Of a stretch of 13,585 nt of DNA, positions 1-6,050 are shown one piece after another. Both the position numbers and the translations under genes were made by a program. How positions within the stretch are numbered: the stretch's first letter is position 1; each line of letters starts with the position of its first letter. The notes under the pieces were generated by a model. The model had not been told where the DNA came from. It made no database searches and was given only the letters and a program-made list of their open reading frames with translations. The stretch lies in NCBI GenBank assembly GCA_000434055.1, contig HF999649.1:8635-22219 (forward strand), in the 5' to 3' direction. The stretch is from Ruminococcus sp. CAG:488 (GTDB taxonomy: Bacteria > Bacillota > Clostridia > Oscillospirales > Acutalibacteraceae).

Positions 1-18
1 AAGAAGCCGCTGTAAGAA

Positions 19-1005
19 TTATTTTTCGTTTTCTTTAATCCATTTTACCATGTCGTCAACCGACTGTTGAACGCTCATCGGTTCATATCCCAATTCTTTT
101 CTTGCCTTCTCAATCGAGAAATTGCAATTAGACATAAGCTTTCTGATCGAATAACGGGTGAAAAGCGGCGTTGTCTTGGTGAAGGAATAATATTTCTCCA
201 TAAGCGGAGCAAACGGTCTTACCATGCCATAGGACATTTTTAATGACGGCGCTTTCTTGCCGCAGGCCTTAGCAACTGCCTTGATAAAGCCGTCGGTCGA
301 GATCATCTCGCCGCAAAGAATGTAGCAGTCGCCGGCCTTACCTTTCTCGGCAGCAGCGTGCATTCCCTTCGCAACGTCACGAACGTCAACAAAGTTGTAT
401 GCGCCGAAGCTGAGCGATACCGGAAAACTGCCTTTGATAAACATACGTACCATTTCGCCGACGTTGGAAACCTTGAAGTCATAAGGACCGATACATGCAC
501 CCGGATGAACAACGACAGCGTCGATATTGCCCTCGTGAACGTTATCGAGAACGAACTGAGTTGCAATAGCCTTAGTCTTTGCGTATGTTCCGTCGAGATT
601 TTTCGGGCTGAAATGATCAAGCTCCGTCATTACCTGATTGTCGGGAAGCGGCGGAAAAGCATCAACACTCGAAGCGTAAACAAGTCTGCGGACATTGCAT
701 CTCTGACAGGCTCTTACTACGTTCTTTGTGCCGTTGACGTTAACTCTCCACGTGAGATCCTCCATACCGGGGTTGATATCAATAACTCCGGCAAGATGGT
801 AAACAACGTCAACACCCTCAAAAGCCTTGTCAAGCGATTCGGAATCGGTAACGTCACCGTAGACCTTTTCGCAGTCAATGCCGTCAAATACGGGAACATC
901 TTTACGGATAAGAATACGCACCTTTTCGCCGCTGTCAACAAGCTCCTTCAAAAGCGCATAGCCGATATGACCCGTTGCACCCGTGATAAGACTTATTTTT
1001 TCCAT
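19..1005 (-). CDS. Extended SDR: NAD-dependent epimerase/dehydratase family protein (third SDR of the operon)
   Basis: A 328-residue extended short-chain dehydrogenase/reductase, probably a cytoplasmic oxidoreductase, epimerase or dehydratase; the substrate cannot be read from the sequence. The N-terminal Rossmann fold shows the glycine motif TGATGHIG at residues 8-15, an acidic DVTD loop at 51-54 and the YHLAG segment at 69-73. The active site has Ser112/Ser113 (YASSVDA) and YAKTK, giving Tyr141 and Lys145. All catalytic residues are therefore present, and the length is normal for the family. The overall look is closest to the dihydroflavonol-4-reductase/3-beta-hydroxysteroid-like branch, but that is only an impression. 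The ATG lies 3 bases after the preceding SDR's stop, and its ribosome binding site (GGGAG) sits inside that gene, so the two are translationally linked. The gene ends 18 bases from the window's left edge, so no terminator can be judged. Confidence 0.9.
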   Translation of the reverse strand: MEKISLITGATGHIGYALLKELVDSGEKVRILIRKDVPVFDGIDCEKVYGDVTDSESLDKAFEGVDVVYHLAGVIDINPGMEDLTWRVNVNGTKNVVRACQRCNVRRLVYASSVDAFPPLPDNQVMTELDHFSPKNLDGTYAKTKAIATQFVLDNVHEGNIDAVVVHPGACIGPYDFKVSNVGEMVRMFIKGSFPVSLSFGAYNFVDVRDVAKGMHAAAEKGKAGDCYILCGEMISTDGFIKAVAKACGKKAPSLKMSYGMVRPFAPLMEKYYSFTKTTPLFTRYSIRKLMSNCNFSIEKARKELGYEPMSVQQSVDDMVKWIKENEK

Positions 1006-1008
1006 GAC

Positions 1009-2022
1009 TTATTCTCCCTTCATTTCAAGAAGCTTCTGCTTTCCTGTAAAGGCATCAACGGAAAGCTTAACGGAATCAAAGATAGCTGATTCTATATCGT
1101 CCTCCTGAACGCCGAGAGAAACGCTCCATTTTTTATTGATAAATGTGTTCATGCACATGATATCAGCAAGATAAACCGCATTGATGCCCGACTCGACATT
1201 GCGCTTTTTGTACTCGTTCATCATGTAAACGCCGAATGCCTTGAACATCCACTTTGCTATATGAATTATCTTTCTGTTCGGCTGACCCATAGCCCTGTGA
1301 ACGATACGAAGGAACTCGTCCCATGTGAGGTTATAATAGCCTATCGGATATGCATTGCCGCCGACATTCTTCTCGGCTGCTCCTACGATAGCTTCACCAA
1401 CCTGACGAACGGTAACCATAGCTGTGCCGCCCTTAGGATACATTGTTGTCTTGCCCATGTTTGTAAGCTGCTCAATAAGAATTACCCAAACAGGTTTTCT
1501 GCCCGGCTGAGTGCCAAAGATATACGGAAGCTCAAGCACGGCAACGTCCATCTCGCCGTCCTTTGCAAATGAAAGAGCAACCTCCTCCTGCTCGATACGG
1601 CTTCTTATATAGTGATGCTTCTTTGTAAGCTCCATCTCCGGGAATTCTTTTGCAAAGTAAGCAAAGTAAGAGCCGAGGATAACACTCTTTTTTATACCGA
1701 CCTGCTTTGCAATTGTAAGAAGATGTCTTACAGGCTCGATATTGTACTTTCTGTATGCCTCATAAACAGGTGCCGGGAATTCAACTCTCTCGTCAACGCC
1801 CGCTGCAAATACGAAGCAGTCGCAGCCTGTCATCATTTCAACAAGCTCATCATCGGAAAGCTCAAGATAGTTGCCGAAAACAAGCTCCATCTCCTCGGGG
1901 ATCGGTGCTCCCTCGGGAAGCGGAGGAAGGGCAACTGATTTTACGGAATGACCTCTTTTAATGAACTCTGCAGCGGCTGCCGAGCCGAGAAGACCGGTGC
2001 CGCCAATCATAAACACTTTCAT
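1009..2022 (-). CDS. Extended/atypical SDR: NAD(P)-binding Rossmann-fold protein with Arg in place of the catalytic Lys
   Basis: A 337-residue NAD-dependent epimerase/dehydratase-family protein. The dinucleotide motif GGTGLLG is at residues 7-13 and a VFAAG strand at 71-75. The expected active-site region has Ser118 (LGSYF) and YIRSR, so Tyr138 is followed at +4 by Arg142 instead of Lys. Either catalysis is altered or this is an atypical SDR that binds cofactor without classical dehydrogenase chemistry. An in-frame GTG occurs at 2031, but the ATG at 2022 is preferred because AGGTG lies 6 bases upstream of it and the glycine motif then starts at the usual distance from the N terminus. The gene is third in an operon with two other SDRs and a secreted protein. 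It is only distantly similar by eye to the flanking SDRs, so the three are not a recent tandem duplication. Substrate unknown. Confidence 0.88.
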   Translation of the reverse strand: MKVFMIGGTGLLGSAAAAEFIKRGHSVKSVALPPLPEGAPIPEEMELVFGNYLELSDDELVEMMTGCDCFVFAAGVDERVEFPAPVYEAYRKYNIEPVRHLLTIAKQVGIKKSVILGSYFAYFAKEFPEMELTKKHHYIRSRIEQEEVALSFAKDGEMDVAVLELPYIFGTQPGRKPVWVILIEQLTNMGKTTMYPKGGTAMVTVRQVGEAIVGAAEKNVGGNAYPIGYYNLTWDEFLRIVHRAMGQPNRKIIHIAKWMFKAFGVYMMNEYKKRNVESGINAVYLADIMCMNTFINKKWSVSLGVQEDDIESAIFDSVKLSVDAFTGKQKLLEMKGE

Positions 2023-2036
2023 AATATTCACCTATA

Positions 2037-2056
2037 GGGCACCGTTTCCGATGCCC
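2037..2056 (-). promoter_or_regulatory. Intercistronic GAAA-tetraloop hairpin
   Basis: In the 51-base gap between the secreted-protein gene and the next SDR, the minus-strand transcript can form an 8-bp stem, GGGCATCG with CGGTGCCC (one G-U pair), closed by a GAAA tetraloop. It lies just upstream of the AGGTG ribosome binding site of the SDR starting at 2022. No U-run follows, so it is not an intrinsic terminator. It may stabilise the upstream mRNA end or tune translation; that role is inferred. Confidence 0.55.
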
Positions 2057-2073
2057 CGTTATCCTTTCTGAAT

Positions 2074-3051
2074 TTACCAGTTGATTGTGAAATCGGACTC
2101 AATGCCGAACGGCGCGTTGACATTGTTGCCTGCAACAGTTACGTCAAGCTCCCACACATAGTAATAGTTGATATGCGTAACATTTCCCGTCTTAGGGTCA
2201 ATCGTTGCTACGATTTTACCGTTGCGATATGCTATTTTAACGTTGCCGTCAAGCGTTGACTTGAGCGGGCCTGCGTTGTCAAGAATCGTTGAAACCTGAA
2301 CGATATTGAACGCCTTACCGTGGTTTCCTGCTCCGTGAGTCGGATTGGTTGAGGCTGCGTCCGGCTTAACATGGATCGTTATAACATACTTGCCGTTCTT
2401 CTCGGCGAGAGTTGCACTTGAGATGTTAGCTGTTGTAAGCTTTGACGACCAGTTTTCGTTTTCGACAGGGAACAAAGCCTTCATATCAGCCTTGGAGAGC
2501 TTGCGGTTTGTGTCGCCCTTCTTCTCGCCCATGTTCTTCTTAACGAGTGAATTGATAACTCCCGAAAAGCTCTTAAGCATACCCTTAAGAGTGAATGTAC
2601 CCGCCTGAGAATTCTTCTCGTAGTTCTTCACGCCGCCCTTGGAGCTTGTCTTAACCTTATTAACCGATGTGTTGAAATAGCTAAGAATTTCAGCCTGAGT
2701 TGAGGGCTTTGAAGATGCAGGCTTGTTTGCCGAAGCGCTGCCGCCTGTATTTCCGCCTGCGCTCGGTGTTGCCGAACCGCCGTTATTTGCGTCTGCGGCC
2801 GTGCTGTCGGGCTCGCCTGTTGCCGGGTCCGTCGGAGTCTCCGGTGTAACAGAAGAATCGCCAGGTGTAACGTCACCCGAGTCGCTGCTTCCGTTTGAAC
2901 CGCCGCTGCCGTTTGAAGCTGATGATGCCGGAGCATATTTTGCCGCCTCAACCTTTGCGTCGGCAAGTTTATTTGTTCCGAGAACAGATGAAACGCAGAC
3001 TGCAACAACGCAGAGAAAGGCCGTAATGCATGTAACTACTGTTTTTTTCAT
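2074..3051 (-). CDS. Secreted or membrane-anchored protein of unknown function with a Ser/Gly/Pro/Thr-rich linker
   Basis: A 325-residue protein that I do not recognise as a named family. Residues 1-25 form a signal peptide or membrane anchor: MKK followed by a hydrophobic stretch. Cys8, Cys14 and Cys19 fall in this stretch, but none sits in a convincing lipobox. Residues about 40-118 are a low-complexity linker rich in Ser, Gly, Asn, Pro, Thr and Ala, typical of an extended cell-wall-spanning region. Residues about 119-325 form a globular domain with a short helical start (EILSYFNTSVNKV), a Lys-rich central segment and a beta-rich end with alternating hydrophobic strands (KYVITIHVKP, NGKIVATIDP, WELDVTVAG). 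It ends abruptly in FTINW. The mature protein should lie outside the membrane. The start is ATG 3051, because AGGAG lies 8 bases upstream; the in-frame GTG at 3060 would touch the binding site. It lies between SDR genes in one operon, 27 bases after the first. Confidence 0.82.
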   Translation of the reverse strand: MKKTVVTCITAFLCVVAVCVSSVLGTNKLADAKVEAAKYAPASSASNGSGGSNGSSDSGDVTPGDSSVTPETPTDPATGEPDSTAADANNGGSATPSAGGNTGGSASANKPASSKPSTQAEILSYFNTSVNKVKTSSKGGVKNYEKNSQAGTFTLKGMLKSFSGVINSLVKKNMGEKKGDTNRKLSKADMKALFPVENENWSSKLTTANISSATLAEKNGKYVITIHVKPDAASTNPTHGAGNHGKAFNIVQVSTILDNAGPLKSTLDGNVKIAYRNGKIVATIDPKTGNVTHINYYYVWELDVTVAGNNVNAPFGIESDFTINW

Positions 3052-3078
3052 ATATATCACTCCTGTATTTTTAAATAC

Positions 3079-4575
3079 TTATTTCTCGCCGAAATCCTTG
3101 AAGATATCCATGCCGTAAACGTTGTGCTCGTCCTTGGTGTGGTTCGGATACCAAACCTGAGCGAAGAACGGATTCTTCTTTGCAATTTCGTCGTAATTCC
3201 ACGGAATCGGATCGCACTCCGGGCACCAGTGACCGCCGTTGAGAACAAGGTTCGGTGTCATCTCAAATGTATGACCGAATGCACACTGCCACTTGAGCGG
3301 TGTGAAAAGGTCGCCCTTCGTCATGCTCTCACTCAGGCACTTGCCGCCCCTGAACTCCGCAGCCTTCTTCATATCGTCAAGGTCAAGCTCGGACTGCGGC
3401 TTTGTCTCATCATAGCCGTGGTCAAGATATGTCGGAGTCATGGAGGCCTTCTTTATCTCAAACTTATCCCAGGTCTTGGGGATGTTCTTCCAATCCTCAT
3501 ATGAGCCGTAATATGCGCTGATACGCTCGGGGACTCTGTTCTTGATCCAGTTCATTGTACCGAATACTTCCTTGTTTGCAAGGCCCTCCATAAGGAACTT
3601 CTTAACAAGTCCGCCGGGAGCAAGCTTAGAAAGCTTGTAGAACTTCGGCAAGGTCTTTGACATATCGTCAAAATACTTCTTGATAGGAACATTGTGTCTG
3701 AAGTGGAGGTAATTCTCAAGCTTGTCGGAGTCGGCATAATACTGACCGTGGAAGTTTTTGAGAATGAACCAGTTCGGTGCAAAGAGCTTCTTCGGGGAAC
3801 CCATGCCGATTGCGCCGAGAAGATACTCCTCAAACTCAAAGTTTGTGATGCGGTACTGCTCGCCCGAACCGATATTATAGAACTTTCTCCAGAAATCCTC
3901 GGGAACGGAATCCTCGCAGACATTTGCAAGAAGAAGTCCCGAATCCTCGATAGTTGCCCACTCAAGAACGCCGTTGATGGGAACGTGGAACATTATCGGG
4001 TCAATGTTCTTGAGGATGCCCGGATAAAGGATACCCGACTGACGAAGCGATACCCAATACTTAAGTCCCGACTCTGCGATAATATGCTCGGCTCTAACCT
4101 TGCTTACGGCATAGTGATCGTAGATGCTGATTTTAATCGGGTCACCCGTTCTGCCCCAATGGATGGGCGGATTACGGTCGCCGGTCTCTGCAACCGTGCC
4201 TATGTAAACGACCTTGATTGCGTCCGGATCGGGCTGAGCCTTAACGGCGTCAACGATGTACTGCATAGCAGTCGTATTGGTCTTGATTGTTCTCTTCGGG
4301 AAATAGTCGGCAGCCGGAGAAACCATTCCGCCGACGTGAAGAACGATGTCCGAGCCTGTTACGCACTTGCGAACATCATCATAATTTGTAAGGTCGCCCC
4401 AAACAATTTTAACGGCAGGATCGTTCTCGTAGTCCTTGAACTTAATGCGATTCTTTTCGCTTCCTCTAAGGAGAAGAACAAGGTTGTACTTATCCTTTCT
4501 CTTATAAATCTCCTTAAAACCGGCATATCCCATATTACCTGATGCACCGGTCAAAAATACGGTTTTTTTGCTCAT
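3079..4575 (-). CDS. Extended SDR fused to a C-terminal treble-clef/zinc-ribbon-like domain
   Basis: A 498-residue two-part protein. Residues about 1-340 are an extended SDR (NAD-dependent epimerase/dehydratase family): glycine motif TGASGNMG at 9-16, acidic loop GDLTN at 60-64, Thr127 in YIGTVAETG, and YAVSK with catalytic Tyr155 and Lys159. Extended SDRs are usually about 300-350 residues, so roughly 150 residues are extra. The tail (about 409-457) contains RGGKCLS, then Cys431-x3-His435 and Cys451-x2-Cys454. This matches the W-x-C-x3-H ... WCPEC zinc-binding modules (zinc-ribbon, pfam14311-like) that are common in nucleic-acid-associated bacterial and phage proteins. The fusion lies within one uninterrupted reading frame. 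It is the first gene of the operon, behind a consensus promoter. The ATG at 4575 is preferred over 4578 because GGGAGG then lies 6 bases upstream instead of 3. The substrate and the role of the zinc module are unknown. Confidence 0.88.
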   Translation of the reverse strand: MSKKTVFLTGASGNMGYAGFKEIYKRKDKYNLVLLLRGSEKNRIKFKDYENDPAVKIVWGDLTNYDDVRKCVTGSDIVLHVGGMVSPAADYFPKRTIKTNTTAMQYIVDAVKAQPDPDAIKVVYIGTVAETGDRNPPIHWGRTGDPIKISIYDHYAVSKVRAEHIIAESGLKYWVSLRQSGILYPGILKNIDPIMFHVPINGVLEWATIEDSGLLLANVCEDSVPEDFWRKFYNIGSGEQYRITNFEFEEYLLGAIGMGSPKKLFAPNWFILKNFHGQYYADSDKLENYLHFRHNVPIKKYFDDMSKTLPKFYKLSKLAPGGLVKKFLMEGLANKEVFGTMNWIKNRVPERISAYYGSYEDWKNIPKTWDKFEIKKASMTPTYLDHGYDETKPQSELDLDDMKKAAEFRGGKCLSESMTKGDLFTPLKWQCAFGHTFEMTPNLVLNGGHWCPECDPIPWNYDEIAKKNPFFAQVWYPNHTKDEHNVYGMDIFKDFGEK

Positions 4576-4610
4576 CATAATCCTCCCAATTTATAAATAA
4601 ATAACTCTTT

Positions 4611-4658
4611 AAGCAACCGTCGATTAAAGCACAGCACGCAGCGCTTCAATCCAAGCTT
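4611..4658 (-). promoter_or_regulatory. Imperfect stem-loop in the leader of the SDR operon
   Basis: The predicted leader of about 95 bases can fold on the minus strand. ATTGAAGC (4650-4643) pairs with GCTTTAAT (4630-4623), with one G-U pair, around a 12-base loop, and AAGC (4658-4655) can pair with GCTT (4614-4611) outside it. No U-run follows and it matches no riboswitch class I know. A regulatory role is possible but unproven. Confidence 0.3.
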
Positions 4659-4679
4659 CGGTCACTCAATGTCTATTTT

Positions 4680-4709
4680 ATTATAGGTCATTTCACGCTT
4701 CGTTGTCAA
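4680..4709 (-). promoter_or_regulatory. Consensus sigma-A-type promoter of the SDR operon
   Basis: On the minus strand a perfect -35 hexamer TTGACA (4709-4704) and a perfect -10 hexamer TATAAT (4685-4680) are separated by 18 bases. Transcription should start near 4673, leaving a leader of about 95 bases before the first SDR gene. Both hexamers match consensus exactly, so strong housekeeping expression is expected unless it is repressed. Confidence 0.85.
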
Positions 4710-4798
4710 GCATTTAAACGTCAATTTCGACAAAATTTTAACATGCCGTGAAATTAAACAGGATATAATTACTGTTTGAAATTCTTTACACGCCCTAT

Positions 4799-4828
4799 AA
4801 CAAAAGCCGCCCGCAAAAAGCAAGCGAC
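4799..4828 (-). terminator. Intrinsic terminator after the glycosyltransferase gene
   Basis: On the minus strand GTCGCTTGC (4828-4820) pairs with GCGGGCGGC (4814-4806) over 9 bp, including three G-U pairs, around a TTTTT loop. A TTTTGTT tail (4805-4799) follows. On the plus strand the G-U pairs become mismatches, so it acts in the minus direction. It lies 40 bases after the glycosyltransferase stop and separates that operon from the SDR operon. Confidence 0.8.
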
Positions 4829-4867
4829 CTTTTATGTTTTATTAAGCAAATGTGTGCGATAATTGCA

Positions 4868-5785
4868 TTAAACTATTTTTGCGATAATCTGACTTTCGTA
4901 TTCACTGTCGTGAAGCTCGCCGAGATCCGAACTGTACGCTTCATGCACCATTTTGTTCCTGACGGGAACCTTTTTCTTTGCTTTCATGCGATACCACTCA
5001 TATTCAACATCAACATGACCGATATCTACCGCCTGATAGCCGAGCTTATGCAAATCATAGGCAAGGCAGGTTGCCGCCGGGCCGAGAGCCAAAAGAATGA
5101 GTACGTCTTTATCGAGCTTTTTTGCCTCATCAAGAATTTCGTCATACTTTGAAAATGCCTGCCTTGACGGGCCGAGAATACGCTTTATAGATTTTGCGTT
5201 GTCGAGCAGATCGTTACCGACGCCGAGACGGCTCATTTCGCCCTCGATTATCACAACGTCTCTGCCGTCCCATATCTTCTTGATATGCTCAAAGATCTCG
5301 CTGCTTTCCTCCTTGTGCCGCAAGCCGATATACTGACGTGTCATGGAAGCATTGTAATACTTCTTGCCCTTGATAAGGTACTTATACCAAACGCCTCTGA
5401 ATCGGGCAAGATGCTTTTTCCAATGACCGTTTGTCACATCGTCGTATCTTTCTTTGTTCTCAAAGATATCGGCAATTCCTATCATAAGACCGTCAACGTC
5501 GCTCGACAGAACCTCTCGCATTTTGTCTCTTATTTTTTTTGAATTATCCTGAAACGAGATATCCTTTCCGGCCGCAAGCTTGATTTCGCCGTCGCCGAAA
5601 CGGGCAATTGACCTTTTATTATTTACAATTTCATCAATTGTGTCATCAACCGAAGCAACATGCGGAACTTTTGTAAATTTTCGGTAAAAAAAGTCCTTTA
5701 TACGCCAAAACGTATCTTTGATTTTCAGCCACGTCTTAACAAGAATATCTATTATTTTTACGATAAGCTGTTTCAAGCCGTTCAC
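4868..5785 (-). CDS. GT-D fold glycosyltransferase, SP_1767/DUF1792 family
   Basis: A 305-residue protein recognised as the DUF1792 (GT-D) glycosyltransferase family, whose characterised member extends glycans on a streptococcal serine-rich adhesin using a nucleotide sugar. Family hallmarks are RFGDGE at residues 62-67 (the acidic, metal- and sugar-nucleotide-binding segment), IGIADIF near 102-108, EGEMSRLGVGNDLLDNA near 181-197, GPSRQAF near 205-211, and LALGPAATCLAYDL ... GYQAVDIGHVD near 232-259. Length is typical. The N-terminal 40 residues are basic and amphipathic, which suggests membrane association. The acceptor is unknown, because no adhesin or polysaccharide cluster is adjacent. It is the last gene of the yfmF-to-GT operon, 11 bases after the PspC gene and just before a terminator. 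The start is uncertain: the GTG at 5785 nearly touches GGAGA, while a TTG at 5776 is better spaced. Confidence 0.87.
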   Translation of the reverse strand: MNGLKQLIVKIIDILVKTWLKIKDTFWRIKDFFYRKFTKVPHVASVDDTIDEIVNNKRSIARFGDGEIKLAAGKDISFQDNSKKIRDKMREVLSSDVDGLMIGIADIFENKERYDDVTNGHWKKHLARFRGVWYKYLIKGKKYYNASMTRQYIGLRHKEESSEIFEHIKKIWDGRDVVIIEGEMSRLGVGNDLLDNAKSIKRILGPSRQAFSKYDEILDEAKKLDKDVLILLALGPAATCLAYDLHKLGYQAVDIGHVDVEYEWYRMKAKKKVPVRNKMVHEAYSSDLGELHDSEYESQIIAKIV

Positions 5786-5796
5786 TCTCCGAAAGC

Positions 5797-6045
5797 TTAC
5801 TTTTCTTCCTCGTCACGGTATTCGTGATTTGTTGCGTCGGTATCAATCATTCCGTTATCCTCGGGAATGATGATTGCAAGCATGATGTAAACTATAACTC
5901 CCGGGAAGCCGCCCGTGAAAAAAGACACAAGAGCATAAATAACTCTTACGATCGTCGGGTCGATTCCGATAAAATCGGCAAATCCGGCACATACGCCGCT
6001 GAGCATTTTGTTGTTTGTGCTTCTGTAAAGCTTCTTGTTTTTCAT
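5797..6045 (-). CDS. Small PspC-domain membrane protein
   Basis: An 82-residue protein made almost entirely of one PspC domain, a family named after the phage-shock protein C of proteobacteria and widespread in Gram-positives as small envelope-stress membrane proteins. The N-terminal KKLYRSTNNKMLSGVCAGFA is the family signature, followed by IDPTIVRVIYAL. A hydrophobic hairpin (about residues 31-60) is followed by PED and an acidic, charged tail (about 62-82). It probably sits in the cytoplasmic membrane. Its exact job is not known in this setting, and no other psp genes are near. The ATG at 6045 is favoured because AAAGGA lies 8 bases upstream. An alternative ATG at 6054 overlaps the folD stop as ATGA but directly abuts the binding site; it would add MID. 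Confidence 0.85.
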   Translation of the reverse strand: MKNKKLYRSTNNKMLSGVCAGFADFIGIDPTIVRVIYALVSFFTGGFPGVIVYIMLAIIIPEDNGMIDTDATNHEYRDEEEK

Positions 6046-6050
6046 ATCTA

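Noticed and set aside
358..1089. Plus-strand open frame of 243 codons
   Set aside because: It is fully antisense to an SDR with intact motifs and runs into the next gene. Its translation has no recognisable domain, so it is a by-product of codon usage on the minus strand.
2702..2935. Tandem DNA repeat in the linker-coding region
   Set aside because: The protein is low complexity, but the codons vary and no exact repeating unit could be read.
2628..3008. Frame-shifted Gln/Arg/Leu-rich open frame inside the secreted-protein gene
   Set aside because: It is an alternate-frame reading of the low-complexity linker. There is no start signal, and the composition is an artefact of repetitive codons.
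2074..3051. Lipoprotein assignment for the secreted protein
   Set aside because: Cysteines occur in the hydrophobic segment, but none has a proper L-[A/S/T]-[G/A]-C lipobox followed by a mature region. A Sec signal peptide or N-terminal anchor fits better.
3694..4542. Plus-strand open frame of 282 codons
   Set aside because: It lies opposite the SDR-zinc protein, whose Rossmann motifs are clear. The plus-strand product shows no domain and no suitable ribosome binding site.
19..4575. Bile-acid or steroid dehydrogenase cluster
   Set aside because: Extended SDRs and a likely gut host make this tempting, but motif-level reading cannot set the substrate. No bai-type or transporter partner is present.
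4806..4828. Bidirectional terminator
   Set aside because: The three G-U pairs of the minus-strand stem become C-A mismatches on the plus strand, so termination in the plus direction is unlikely.
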